Positions 1-10,000 of a stretch of 64,000 bases of DNA are shown piece after piece. Positions within the stretch are counted from its first letter, which is position 1; each line of letters begins with the position of its first letter. The stretch lies in the NCBI GenBank assembly GCA_963626085.1, contig CAVFVJ010000015.1, forward strand, positions 80,639 through 144,638, read 5' to 3'. The notes beneath the pieces were generated by a model. That model saw only the letters and a program-made list of their open reading frames with translations. It searched no databases and was not told the DNA's origin. Position numbers and translations under genes: made by a program. This stretch comes from Colivivens sp963626085 (GTDB lineage Bacteria > Bacteroidota > Bacteroidia > Bacteroidales > Bacteroidaceae).

Positions 1-1728
1 CTTACTGTATGCAGCCTCACGGTCAGTAGTGAGTTTACTGATTGCATTTGATATACTTGTCTCGGTGGCAGTAAACTTACCCTTAGCAAGGAAACCTTTG
101 TAGTTGTAAGTTGCATTCTTTGCATCGTCTGCCTTTGCCTTCTCATCTGTGTAGGTCTTGTTAACTGCTTTGATTGCACTTATGGCAGAGTTGTTTGCTG
201 CAATCTCAGCCACTGCATTGTCAACCTTTGGATACAGCTTGTCAATGTCTGCAAGGATAGCAGCCTTGTTCTTGGCGTAGTCAGCAACCCCGTATCCGGT
301 TTCTTCTTTCAGAGCGTGCTTCTCGTTGGTAGCGTCAACACTTGCAGTCAGATCATCAATCTTTTTCTGGATTGCGTCCATCTGTGACTGGAAGTAAGTC
401 TTGGCATCCGCATTGGTTTTGTTGTCTGTCTTGCTTGTTACCTTGTCCTTGAAATAGCCTTGAACGTTGTCAGCTATGTCTTTTGTAGCTGCTGCATAGC
501 AACTGCGCTGGTAGTCAACTGTAGCCTTTGTGTTAGTCCAAACTGCATTCATGGCTTTTTCAGCCTCTTCAATCTGAACACTATACTTTGTTTGAGTATC
601 TGTGGTGGCCTTTCCTGCATCGTAGTCTGACTGATTTGCCTTTTCGACAGCCTCGACTACACCAAGGCACTTGTTGCGGAGTTTTGTAAGCGAGTCTGTG
701 TAAATGTCTGAATACAGGTTGCCCTCACCTTTGTCCAGAAGGTAACTGTACATACTTTCAGCAATAGTGTTATACGTGCTTCGCGCATTTGCAACTTTGA
801 TTTTCACATTAGCGTATGACAAATCGTTGGTTGATCCGCCTTCGATTTTCTCCTTAGCGGTCGTCAGCGCACTCTTGATTTCAGTCGTCATGGTTTCGAT
901 GTTGTCGTCAGAGAACTCACTGGCAGCAGTCTGGTTGCTGTAAGCAGTATTGGCTCTCGCCACGAAATCGTCCACCGTTTTCTTTGCGTTATTATATGTT
1001 GCTGTGTAGCTGGAAACGTCCGCCTTCTCGTCCGCTTTCTGTATCTCTTCTATCTTATTGTCGCATACCTTTTTCAATTCAGCCAGCGTAGACTGAAGTT
1101 CTATGCCAGCAGACAGCGCATTTTGGTATGCAACGTAGTTTACCACTGCGTTGTCAATCGCTGTGCTCATATCGTTGATACTTGCCTCAAGGTCAGCGAG
1201 CTTGCCAGTCTCTTGATACTCGATATACTCGTCGATACCGTACTTGCTTATCTCACTGATGAGAGTTGAAGCATTGCCTGCAAGAGTCTGAAGAGTCTTG
1301 TCTGTCGTGTATGAGCTTGCCTTGACATAAAGTGAAGACAGTTGCTTGGTGTACTTGTCCTGCAGGTTCTTCAGTTCAGTTGCATCTGGAGTTACCTTCA
1401 CTGTTGTCTCTCTGGCGTAAGAAGATATTGCTTCAACATTCCCCACAAGATACGTCGCTTTAACCGTACATGTAGTTTCCTTCTCCAACGTAAACTTACC
1501 GTCTGTGAGGGCTGTAGTAGTATTGCCTCCGTCCAAAGAGACAGTCACCGTAAGCTCTTTGTTTGTTCCCCCGTCAATAACATAGCTACCCTTGGGAAGC
1601 GAGAATTCAGTAGAAGCAGAAGATTTACCACCTTGCACGGTAATCGTCACACCGGCACTAGTAATGTCTGCTGCTGAGATTGCGGCTGTTGCCAAGAAAG
1701 CCGCCACTGTCATAGTAATTTTCCTCAT
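1..1728 (-). CDS. Exported coiled-coil protein, 3' end outside window
   Basis: The frame is open from an ATG at 1728 to the left edge (576 codons), so the C-terminus is missing. The product starts with MRKITMTVAAFLATAAISAA, a classical signal peptide with a likely cut after an Ala. A beta-rich stretch of about 90 residues follows, with Gly, Thr and Val-rich strands, and then more than 400 residues of helical, Ala/Lys/Glu/Asp/Thr-rich sequence that should form long coiled coils. No catalytic motif is visible. I do not recognise the family. By composition it looks like a secreted or surface filamentous protein, in the same style as the lipoprotein at 41645-44350. A -7 promoter element lies about 145 bases upstream. 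Confidence 0.75.
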   Translation of the reverse strand, partial: MRKITMTVAAFLATAAISAADITSAGVTITVQGGKSSASTEFSLPKGSYVIDGGTNKELTVTVSLDGGNTTTALTDGKFTLEKETTCTVKATYLVGNVEAISSYARETTVKVTPDATELKNLQDKYTKQLSSLYVKASSYTTDKTLQTLAGNASTLISEISKYGIDEYIEYQETGKLADLEASINDMSTAIDNAVVNYVAYQNALSAGIELQSTLAELKKVCDNKIEEIQKADEKADVSSYTATYNNAKKTVDDFVARANTAYSNQTAASEFSDDNIETMTTEIKSALTTAKEKIEGGSTNDLSYANVKIKVANARSTYNTIAESMYSYLLDKGEGNLYSDIYTDSLTKLRNKCLGVVEAVEKANQSDYDAGKATTDTQTKYSVQIEEAEKAMNAVWTNTKATVDYQRSCYAAATKDIADNVQGYFKDKVTSKTDNKTNADAKTYFQSQMDAIQKKIDDLTASVDATNEKHALKEETGYGVADYAKNKAAILADIDKLYPKVDNAVAEIAANNSAISAIKAVNKTYTDEKAKADDAKNATYNYKGFLAKGKFTATETSISNAISKLTTDREAAYSK

Positions 1729-1870
1729 AATCTAGTTGGTTTAGTTTATAAATTATTCATTTTCAATCTACTCTATTGACAGGCTCCACTGCGTATCCGT
1801 CCACCTTATTAATAGTGTGCTGCAGCTGGCAGGAACCGTATATACGGTAACACCCCTGTACTTTGCACTG

Positions 1871-1905
1871 CAAAAGTATGTCAAGCAATTAAAATGAAGA
1901 ATCAA
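1871..1905 (-). promoter_or_regulatory. Promoter of the coiled-coil gene
   Basis: On the minus strand TACTTTTG (1878 to 1871) matches the Bacteroidetes -7 consensus TAnnTTTG, with a T-rich TATTG about 20 bases further upstream. Transcription would begin near 1865, leaving a leader of about 135 nt before the ATG at 1728. Confidence 0.6.
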
Positions 1906-2030
1906 TAAAACGTGCCTTTTCGTGAAACCCTACGTTTTTTTCGTCAATTTTCATGACCGCCTCAAAACATTCAATTCCAGTCGCCACAGTTGTACCCAAA
2001 AGACAATAGAGACAATGAGAGACAATAGCC

Positions 2031-2384
2031 TCAGACTGTTTCGGGAAAAGAATCCATAAGCTCACGCAACACTGGCTTCGACAGGCACAGCACCACTGGC
2101 TTGCCGGTGGTGGTCATCAGTGTGAGTTGCTGTTTAGATGTGCTAATACTGTGAATCATGGCAAGATTGACAATGTACTTGCGCCCGATTCGTCTGAAGT
2201 TGTCCTTCGCCCCACTTTCGAGGAGTTCTTCAATACGTTTGAGTCCGAACGGTATCATGAAGTTGGAACCGGTGGAATACGACACATACGTATAATGGTC
2301 GTCAGCCATGAAATACTGGGTAAGCGACAAGTCTATCAGATAGAGTTCGTCGTGATGCTTCAAGTACAGTGTGGTATCATTCAT
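2031..2384 (-). CDS. Stand-alone LytTR DNA-binding protein
   Basis: The 117-residue product consists almost entirely of a LytTR domain. It shows the DHYTYV segment, a central basic strand (RRIGRKYIVNLAMI) and the C-terminal PVLRELMDSFP helix. There is no receiver domain and no membrane segment. LytTR domains bind DNA through beta strands and usually regulate exported or virulence-type functions. Such single-domain regulators are common in Bacteroidetes. The gene lies between the exported coiled-coil gene downstream and a long region rich in complementary segments upstream, so it could be expressed from the promoter at 2901-2932. Its targets cannot be read from the sequence. Confidence 0.85.
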   Translation of the reverse strand: MNDTTLYLKHHDELYLIDLSLTQYFMADDHYTYVSYSTGSNFMIPFGLKRIEELLESGAKDNFRRIGRKYIVNLAMIHSISTSKQQLTLMTTTGKPVVLCLSKPVLRELMDSFPETV

Positions 2385-2472
2385 ATAATGTTCGTTCTTT
2401 TTGTGGTTCTACAGGATCTGGAACTTAGTCCTTGTAATCAATGTTCACAAAAAAGCGTGGAATCTTTGAAGT

Positions 2473-2894
2473 GTCTATTCATACACGCTGAGGCTCTTCC
2501 AACTGCCCCTTAAAGTTGAATAGACAACGTCAGAACCCACGCCGATATGAATAATATACCCCCATAAGAGACCTTACAACAAAGCGGACGATAAACGTTA
2601 AGATTACTGTCACTTGTCATTAGGTCTCCTCGGGATTGATACTATCACACCCTGAGCATCTACCGTTGGCCATATTCAAGACTCTAAGATACTGAACGTA
2701 TTTGGAAGATTTCAGCGTGTCTAAAACACAGCGATGATAAACGCTTTCTAATTAAGGATCGCATTTCTGTCCCATCCTTCCGAATAGATCTGTCACCACA
2801 GACAGCACCACCATCAGCTTTGCGTGGGCTTTCCAAACAGCCTTGCCGTGTAAGAACCCGTCTAACGGTGGCAATCGCCATTCGGTCATGCAAT
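2473..2894 (-). ncRNA. Candidate structured RNA or long lytTR leader
   Basis: Read on the minus strand below a good promoter, this stretch has many complementary segments and no convincing protein. A stem CCGAAT/ATTCGG (2880-2885 with 2780-2785) encloses TTGCC/GGCAA (2870-2874 with 2843-2847), CCGT/ACGG (2858-2868), GGCT/AGCC (2827-2842) and CTGTC/GACAG (2790-2805). Further along are AAGGAT/ATCCTT (2754-2779), AGCG/CGCT (2730-2745), GTGT/ACAC (2717-2729), GAGACC/GGTCTC (2568-2628) and GTCTATTC/GAATAGAC (2473-2525). It does not show the conserved cores of RNase P RNA, tmRNA or SRP RNA that I know. It could be an independent RNA or the 5' leader of the LytTR mRNA. Pairings were found by eye; some may be chance. 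Confidence 0.4.
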
Positions 2895-2900
2895 CTGCGG

Positions 2901-2932
2901 CAAAGATATGCTAAATAAATGATACAAACAAA
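2901..2932 (-). promoter_or_regulatory. Promoter upstream of the candidate RNA
   Basis: TATCTTTG (2908 to 2901) with TTTG at 2932 to 2929, spaced 20 bases, fits the Bacteroidetes -33/-7 promoter. It fires towards the LytTR gene but lies more than 500 bases from its start codon. Confidence 0.6.
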
Positions 2933-3021
2933 TCTTTTCCGTAAAAATTTTGTTTTACATGATATTTTCCTGCTGTTTCGCTCCTTTCCAAAAGACAAGA
3001 GCCAGGTCAGACTGACTTCAA

Positions 3022-3083
3022 TAGTAGGTGACGTGTCCCACGTCACAGATTATTAATTGTGCAGTGGGACACTGCACCTACTA
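3022..3083. repeat. Paired-hairpin palindromic repeat, copy A (complete)
   Basis: This is the most complete copy of a family of intergenic repeats. The order is TAGTAG, hairpin GTGACGTGTCCCACGTCAC, linker AGATTATTAATT, hairpin GTGCAGTGGGACACTGCAC, CTACTA. The outer six bases are complementary, so the 62 bp could fold as an outer stem carrying two hairpins. Related copies lie at 11973-12139, 15123-15147 and 17184-17292. Confidence 0.85.
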
Positions 3084-3244
3084 ACCATAGTTCAAGGTAC
3101 TCCTATATAATATGGTATTAATGAATGGAACATCTCCATTACCCACTACCCACTCAAATCAGCATAGACCCTATAAGATTCAGATTGTTGAGTGTAGCAT
3201 AGTTTTACGATAGAACTATATGAAAGTATCTTTATCCCTATATT

Positions 3245-3340
3245 AAATCTCCGTTCCGTTGTTCGGAATGTGCGTTCCGTACTACGGAACGGCCGTTCCG
3301 AACTTGCGAATGTGCATTCCGTAGTACGGAACGGAGATTT
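3245..3340. repeat. Nested inverted repeat rich in GTTCCG/CGGAAC
   Basis: A 96-bp element bounded by perfect 15-base inverted arms (3245-3259 and 3326-3340, AAATCTCCGTTCCGT and its complement). Inside are GTTCCGTA/TACGGAAC (3274-3290), GTTCGGAA/TTCCGAAC (3261-3302) and a 26-base direct repeat with two mismatches (3267-3292 and 3309-3334). No coding sequence is seen. It may be a small non-autonomous element or a strong hairpin. With copy A and the candidate RNA it accounts for much of the gene-free region 2385-3549. Confidence 0.75.
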
Positions 3341-3490
3341 CGACTATGGGAGGATACAACTTATCATTACTTTGTCAACAGATCTACAAATGCCGCTACA
3401 GAATCAATACAACAACAGACCGTCTTTAACAGCCATCTAACACCTCTTAAATGGGGCTCGAGTGAAAAACATAGAAAAAGTATACTGTCC

Positions 3491-3524
3491 TTTATTGTCG
3501 AATAAAAAACAAGTCGTATATTTG
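3491..3524 (+). promoter_or_regulatory. Promoter of the NfeD-like/flotillin operon
   Basis: TATATTTG at 3517-3524 preceded by TTTATTG at 3491-3497, with 19 bases between them. The predicted transcript starts near 3531, about 19 nt before the first ATG. Confidence 0.7.
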
Positions 3525-3549
3525 CACACGTAACAAAACTGTACCGAAT

Positions 3550-4134
3550 ATGACCGACCTGTTGACTTTTTACAGTTCCATGCCGACAATGCTTCAGATA
3601 TACTGGGGATGTGCGGTAGTGGCATCAGTGATATTCATACTGCAGACCGCACTCACACTCATAGGCATTGATCAAGTGGACACTGCCACCGACTTCGACG
3701 GAGGCGGAACCATGGACTTGGGAGGAGGCATGAACCTCTTTACCATAAGGAATCTGATGGGTTTCCTCATCGGCTTCGGATGGACAGGGGTATGCTTCTG
3801 GGACACGATAGACAGCCAGTTGTGGCTCACCCTACTGGCACTGGTTGTGGGTTGCCTCTTCGTAGGGATTTTTGTCTTCATCTACAAGCAGACACGCAAG
3901 TTGGAGCAAAACGGAGCGTTCAACATAAATGTAGTGCTCGGACAAACTGCCGACGTGTACCTCCGCATACCAGCAGTGGGAGACGGCAAAGGTAAGATAC
4001 AGATAAGCATCAACGGTGCGGTACAGGAGTTCGACGCTGTGACCGACGGAACAGAACTCATACCCACAGGACACAAGGTGAGGGTGACAGGCATTATTGA
4101 CGGAGAGACCGTGAGAGTGACGGACAATATATAA
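3550..4134 (+). CDS. NfeD-like membrane protein with OB-fold domain
   Basis: The 194-residue protein has three hydrophobic segments (about residues 16-40, 66-82 and 91-111). A soluble C-terminal domain of about 75 residues follows, rich in Val, Ile, Gly and Thr (GQTADVYLRIP, TGHKVRVTGI, VRVTDNI), as expected for the OB fold of NfeD-type proteins. These proteins are typically encoded beside flotillins and act with them in membrane organisation. Here the flotillin gene follows after 60 bases on the same strand. The start fits a promoter ending 25 bases upstream. The assignment rests on topology and context more than on a hard motif. Confidence 0.75.
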   Translation: MTDLLTFYSSMPTMLQIYWGCAVVASVIFILQTALTLIGIDQVDTATDFDGGGTMDLGGGMNLFTIRNLMGFLIGFGWTGVCFWDTIDSQLWLTLLALVVGCLFVGIFVFIYKQTRKLEQNGAFNINVVLGQTADVYLRIPAVGDGKGKIQISINGAVQEFDAVTDGTELIPTGHKVRVTGIIDGETVRVTDNI

Positions 4135-4194
4135 TGACGGCATAAAAACAGTTTTCAAACAACAAGAACCAATAACCAATAAACAATCACACAG

Positions 4195-5574
4195 ATGGAA
4201 GTATACATGATTTTCATTGCAATCATCGTGGCAGTGGTGTTCTTCATTGCAATAGTCAACAGATACAGACGCTGCCCATCAGACAAGATCCTGGTAGTCT
4301 ACGGAACCACAGGCAAGAGAGGCTCAGCCAAGTGTATCCACGGAGGAGGTACGTTCGTGTGGCCCATCATACAAGACTACGCCTACCTCAGTCTGACCCC
4401 GATCAGTATCGACGCCAACCTGACCAACGCACTTAGCCGTCAGAACATACGCGTCGACGTGCCGAGCCGCTTCACCGTCGGTATATCCACCGACCCCGAA
4501 TATATGACAGCTGCAGCTGAACGACTGCTCGGACTCACGCCCGGACAGATACAGGAGTTGGCACGAGATATCCTCTTCGGACAACTACGTCTGGTCATCG
4601 CCACCATGAGCATCGAAGAACTCAACAATGATCGAGACAAGTTCCTGGAGGCAATAAGTGCCAATGTGGAAGTGGAACTCAAGAAGATCGGACTGAGACT
4701 CATCAACGTCAACGTAACCGACATCAAGGACGAGTCGGGCTACATCGAGGCACTCGGACGCGAGGCTGCCGCTAAAGCAATCAACGAGGCTAAGGTGAGA
4801 GTGGCAGAGCAGGACAAGCTCGGAGAAATCGGTAAGGCTGAAGCTCAGAAAGAGACACGAATCCGCACGAGTGCCGCCAATGCTGATGCCGTGCAGGGCG
4901 AGAACGCTGCCAAGATAGAGATTGCCAACTCCGAATCGGCACGCCGACAGGCTGAGGCAGAGGCACAGCGCAAGGCCAATGCAGCAGAAAAGGTGGCAGA
5001 GGCACGGGCACTACAGGAAGCGTACGCTGCTGAGAAAGAAGCTGAGGAGTCACGTGCAGACCGTGAACGCTCCACCCAAACCGCCAATATCATCGTGCAA
5101 CAGGAGATTGAGAAGAAACGTCGTATCATCGAAGCGGAAGCGGAGGCAGAAAAGATACGTGTCAACGCCAAGGGAGAAGCAGATGCCATCTTTGCCAAGA
5201 TGGAGGCAGAGGCAAAGGGATACTACGAAGTGCTCACCAAACAGGCTGCCGGTTACGACAAGATGGTACAGGCAGCTGGAGGCGATGCAGACAAGGCATA
5301 CCAGCTGTTGCTCATCGAGAAACTGCCTGAACTGGTGAAGATTCAAGTAGACGCCATCAAGGGCATCAATATCGACCATGTGACTGTTTGGGACAGTGGA
5401 ACGGGCACGGACGGCAAAGGCAGTACTGCTGGCTTCCTGTCTGGACTGATGAAAAGCATCCCACCACTGAACGAGTTGTTCGACCAAGCAGGACTCAACC
5501 TGCCGGAATATCTCGCAAAGAAGAAAGACACGGTTGCGGAGTCGGACACTTCCGAGAAGGACGCAGAAGCATAG
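4195..5574 (+). CDS. Flotillin-like SPFH/band 7 protein
   Basis: The 459-residue protein has one N-terminal membrane anchor (residues 5-22). An SPFH/prohibitin-homology domain (about 30-200) contains RQNIRVDVPSRFTVGIS and IEELNNDRDKFLEAI. A long Ala/Glu-rich coiled coil with repeated AEA/EAE units (about 210-330) and a C-terminal region after the QLLLIEKLPELVK segment complete it. Flotillins oligomerise on the inner face of the membrane and scaffold ordered membrane patches. Length and layout match the YuaG/FloT group, which is usually paired with an NfeD-like partner, as here. The next gene starts 5 bases after the stop, so all three are probably co-transcribed. Confidence 0.9.
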   Translation: MEVYMIFIAIIVAVVFFIAIVNRYRRCPSDKILVVYGTTGKRGSAKCIHGGGTFVWPIIQDYAYLSLTPISIDANLTNALSRQNIRVDVPSRFTVGISTDPEYMTAAAERLLGLTPGQIQELARDILFGQLRLVIATMSIEELNNDRDKFLEAISANVEVELKKIGLRLINVNVTDIKDESGYIEALGREAAAKAINEAKVRVAEQDKLGEIGKAEAQKETRIRTSAANADAVQGENAAKIEIANSESARRQAEAEAQRKANAAEKVAEARALQEAYAAEKEAEESRADRERSTQTANIIVQQEIEKKRRIIEAEAEAEKIRVNAKGEADAIFAKMEAEAKGYYEVLTKQAAGYDKMVQAAGGDADKAYQLLLIEKLPELVKIQVDAIKGINIDHVTVWDSGTGTDGKGSTAGFLSGLMKSIPPLNELFDQAGLNLPEYLAKKKDTVAESDTSEKDAEA

Positions 5575-5579
5575 ACTCT

Positions 5580-6788
5580 ATGGGAATACGCATATACACC
5601 TTATTTATATTAGGACTTGTAGCGACTGGACTGAATGCCCGGTCGCTACAGTTCACTTTGTCAGTGGACAACACGGTAACACAAGACAGAAGAGACGAGC
5701 CAGTCGTAGTAAGACTCAACCAACTGAAACACCTTGACTTCACCGTAAGAGGAGCTGACATCGAATGCGGAGGGACATCACTACCCTATCAGCTTGACGA
5801 CATGGACGGAGACAACAAAGCAGACGAGCTGGTCTTCCTAATAGACATAGAAGCTGGAGACAGACAGACCTATACCGTCAGGCTGGACGACACAGACGAC
5901 GAGAGACGGTTCACGCCACGAGTATATGCGGACATGCAACTCGATGACAAGAAAGGCAAGCACCCGTTCATCACAGCTATCGAAGCCCCAGGCGACAGTT
6001 ACCTGTATAGTGACCTCTACCACCACGGAGCCGCCTTCGAGAGTGAACTGACAGCCTACCGCATCTACTTCGACCACCGACAGAACATCGACATCTACGG
6101 AAAGAGACTGAGACGGTTGGAACTGGCAGATACCCATTTCTACACAACACCCGAACAGATGGAGCAAAACTACGGATGCGATGTACTGTGGGCTGGAAAC
6201 AGTATCGGATGCGGCTCGTTCAAGAGATGGGACGGCAAAAGCACGGTCAACATAGAGCCAGTGAAGACAAGAGGACAAAAGATAATCGCCAATGGTCCGC
6301 TGCGCACCGTAGTAAAGGTATGGGACTACGGCTGGAACGGGCTCAACATGACACAGTATTATATTATGTACGCAGGACACAGAGACTGTCAGGTACATGT
6401 GGAGTTCGACAAGCCACTGGACACACAAGTATTCACCACCGGAGTGCAGAAAGTAGGACAGACACCAAAGGGATTTGCGGACGCAGGAGGCACAGCTGCC
6501 TCATGGGGCTGCGACTACCCCGAGATGGGAAAGAAAGAACAGTTTCCGCCAGAGACTGTCGGGCTGGCAGTATACGTACCACGACAGTATGTCGCACATG
6601 CGCTGGAGACAGAACTCAACTACCTGTTGATTCTAAAGGCTCCACAGCGGAACAGCCTCGACTACTATGTGAGTTTCTGTGCCGACAAGGAAGAGAACGG
6701 CTACCACAACGCAGCCGAATGGTTCGAAGCAGTCGAAAGGTGGAAAGAGGAAGTGAGCAATCCGGTGAAAGTCAAAATAAAAGAATGA
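5580..6788 (+). CDS. Exported DUF4861-type protein
   Basis: The chosen ATG lies 5 bases after the flotillin stop and gives a 402-residue protein with a signal peptide (GIRIYTLFILGLVATGLNA). The frame is open further upstream, but that part overlaps the flotillin gene and is not translated sensibly. The body shows features I associate with DUF4861: an N-terminal domain with YQLDDMDGDNKADELVFLID, and a central region with YLYSDLYHHGAAFESE and WGCDYPEMG. DUF4861 proteins often sit near pectin and rhamnogalacturonan genes in Bacteroidetes, and no enzyme activity is established to my knowledge. Linkage to a flotillin operon is odd for such a protein. Confidence 0.7.
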   Translation: MGIRIYTLFILGLVATGLNARSLQFTLSVDNTVTQDRRDEPVVVRLNQLKHLDFTVRGADIECGGTSLPYQLDDMDGDNKADELVFLIDIEAGDRQTYTVRLDDTDDERRFTPRVYADMQLDDKKGKHPFITAIEAPGDSYLYSDLYHHGAAFESELTAYRIYFDHRQNIDIYGKRLRRLELADTHFYTTPEQMEQNYGCDVLWAGNSIGCGSFKRWDGKSTVNIEPVKTRGQKIIANGPLRTVVKVWDYGWNGLNMTQYYIMYAGHRDCQVHVEFDKPLDTQVFTTGVQKVGQTPKGFADAGGTAASWGCDYPEMGKKEQFPPETVGLAVYVPRQYVAHALETELNYLLILKAPQRNSLDYYVSFCADKEENGYHNAAEWFEAVERWKEEVSNPVKVKIKE

Positions 6789-7081
6789 ACGGCAGAAAAG
6801 GATAAAAAGAGGCTTCTGCAAAATAAAAAGTAGGCACGTGCGTTTAGATAGGTAAAGACGATAGTAACAAACCAATCCATTTGCCTATGCAGCACTCTAC
6901 TTCAAGACTAAAGCCACATTGTTCCCAACTGAGTTCGGTTGCCACGTCAAGAAGACATGACACCACGACACGACTGCACGCCAGCAGTGAGACACTGAAC
7001 TTCATCCGTTTTTTCGCACGCACCTACCAGCCAGCAGCCTGCGTATAACAACCTCAAACAAAAACACATAAGAATACAAAG
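6789..7081. other. Gene-free gap before mfd
   Basis: About 290 bases between the DUF4861 gene and mfd. I see no convincing gene, no strong hairpin and no clear TAnnTTTG promoter here. The promoter of mfd may lie within it but is not recognisable. Confidence 0.5.
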
Positions 7082-10000
7082 TTGGAAACATCAGACGTAT
7101 TGCGGCTGTTTGCGAAAGACCAGAACAGCAAACGGTTCACGGACACTCTAATCAACAGGAAATCAGACATCGTGGTGGACGGACTCATCGGTTCGTCCGC
7201 TGCTTTGTTGTTCGCATCCACAGTAAAGACACTCAGCGACAAGGACAAGACAGTTCCGTCGTTCCTCTTCATCATGGACGACGAAGAGGAGGCAGGCTAT
7301 TTCTACCACGACCTCACACAGATGCTCGGGGACACAGACATACTCTTTTTCCCGTCATCCTACAGGAGAGCCATCAAGTACAACCAGAAGGACGATGCCA
7401 ACGTGGTGCTGAGAACCAATGTACTGACATCGGTATGTGCCCCCAGCGGACAGCCACGTATGATTGTGACCTATCCCGAAGCGCTGGCAGAACGAGTAAT
7501 ATCAAGACAAGAGCTGACAGCCGACACCATCAACATAACCAAGGGTGACGAGATTGACATAAGTGAACTGGAGGCAAGACTGACAGAGCTTGGGTTCAAC
7601 ATCACCGATTACGTCTATGAACCCGGACAGTTCGCAGTCAGAGGCAGCATCGTCGACATCTTTTCGTTCAGCAACGACGAGCCGTACCGTATCGACTTCT
7701 TCGGAGACGAGGTAGACAGCATACGCACGTTCGACATACAGAGCCAACTGTCAGTGGACAAGGTGGAGACCGCATCCATCGTGTCAGCACTGGAGAAGCG
7801 TGACGACAGTCAGTACATCCACTTCATATCATTCCTTCCGGCAGACGCAGTCATCGCAGCGCACGACCTACAGTTCGTGGCAGACAAGATAGAACTCGCC
7901 AAGCAGAACGGATTCAGCAGACAGGCTGTGATAGAGACACAGAGCGGACAAGAGGCATCTGTTCCCGAAGCATCTTTCATCGCCTCAGGTGAGGAGTTCA
8001 AAAACGTCACGAAAGACAAGAGGAAGATACTTGTGTCAAAGAGCAAGCTCACTGACGCAGACACAACTACTAAAGGACAAATATACATCTCGTTCAACAC
8101 CATAGCACAACCGCTCTTCCACAAGAATATGGAGATGATGACAGTCGAGTTCGAGCGACTCATTGGCGAAGGTTACCAGATACTGGTCTTTGCAGACAAC
8201 GAGAAACAGACACAGCGACTGGAAGACATATTTGACGCCAACCGCAAGGGAGAGTCCATCATCACCTTCCGCGCTGTCAACAAAGCCATTCACGAGGGGT
8301 TTATCCATGACAGCAGTAAGTTGTGCCTCTTCACAGACCACCAGATATTCGACCGCTACCACAAGTACAACCTCAAGAGCGACAAGGCACGCAGGGGCAA
8401 GGTAGCTCTCACGCTGAAAGAGATACAACAATTCGAGATAGGCGACTACGTGGTGCACATCGACCACGGTGTGGGTAAGTTCGGGGGACTCGTGAGAATG
8501 CCCACCAACGGACAGATGCAAGAGATGATCAAGCTCATCTACCAGAACGACGACATAGTGTACGTATCCATCCACACCCTTGGTAAAGTATCGAAATACA
8601 AGGGTAAGGAAGGTACCCCACCAAGGCTGAGCCGCATCGGCACTGGGGCGTGGGACAAGATGAAGGAGAGGGTAAAGACAAAAGTAAAGGACATCGCCCG
8701 TGACCTCATACGGCTCTACTCACAACGGCAGAAGGAACAGGGCTTCGCCTTCAGTCACGACAGTTACATGCAACACGAACTGGAAGCGAGCTTCGTGTAT
8801 GAGGACACACCCGACCAGCTGAAGGCTACACAAGACGTGAAGGCAGACATGGAGAAGACACAGCCGATGGACAGACTCGTGTGCGGTGACGTGGGCTTTG
8901 GAAAGACCGAAGTGGCTATCAGGGCAGCCTTCAAGGCTGCAACCGACGGTAAGCAGGTGGCAGTGCTCGTTCCTACGACCGTACTGGCTTATCAGCACTA
9001 CAACACGTTCTCCAAACGTCTGAAGGACTTCCCAGTAAGGATTGAGTACCTTACTCGTGCACGCGACAGTAAGGCCTCCAAGAATGTGTTGCAAGACCTG
9101 AAAGACGGTAAGATTGACATCATCATAGGTACACATAAGTTGATTGGCAAGGAGGTGAAGTTCAAAGACCTCGGACTGCTGATTATCGACGAGGAACAGA
9201 AGTTCGGAGTGGCAGTGAAAGAGAAGTTGCGACAGATGAAGATCAATGTCGACACACTGACGATGACAGCTACACCCATCCCACGCACACTCCAGTTCTC
9301 ACTCATGGGAGCACGTGACCTGAGCATCATACAGACACCACCACCCAACCGCTATCCCATACAGACGGAGATACACACCTTCTCGCCAGAGATTATCGCA
9401 GAAGCCATCAACTTCGAGATGAGTCGCAACGGACAGGTGTTCCTCGTCAACAACAAGATAAGTAACCTCGGGGAACTGAAGGACATGATCAGTAGGTACG
9501 TGCCCGACGCGAGGGTGTGCATAGGACACGGACAGATGTCGCCACTGGAACTGGAAAAGGTCATCTACGACTTCATGAACCACGACTATGACGTGCTGCT
9601 CTCCACCACCATTGTGGAGAACGGTATCGACATACCCAACGCCAACACCATCATCATCAATGCAGCGCACAACTTCGGGCTGAGCGACCTCCACCAAATG
9701 CGCGGACGGGTGGGACGCGGCAACAGGAAAGCGTTCTGTTACCTGCTTGCCCCACCGCTGGCATCACTGAACGACGAGTCCAGGAGACGCTTGCAGGCTT
9801 TGGAGAACTTCTCCGAACTGGGTTCGGGACTACAGATAGCCATGCAGGACCTCGACATACGTGGGGCTGGCAACCTGTTGGGTGCAGAACAAAGCGGATT
9901 CATAGCTGACCTCGGGTACGAGACCTACCAGAAAGTGCTGGCAGAAGCTATGGACGAATTGAGGGACGAGATATACAACGGTGAGGAAAAGAAAACGGGA

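Noticed and set aside
2127..2513. A plus-strand open frame of 128 codons
   Set aside because: It is the antisense shadow of the LytTR gene plus adjacent non-coding DNA, with no promoter.
2473..2894. RNase P RNA, tmRNA or SRP RNA as identity of the structured region
   Set aside because: The conserved cores of these RNAs known to me (for example GAGGAAAGUCC of RNase P, the tRNA-like end of tmRNA) are not present.
2684..3046. A minus-strand open frame of 120 codons upstream of the LytTR gene
   Set aside because: It runs through the promoter and into the hairpins of the candidate RNA, has no family resemblance, and part of it lies in the repeat at 3022. I treat the frame as chance.
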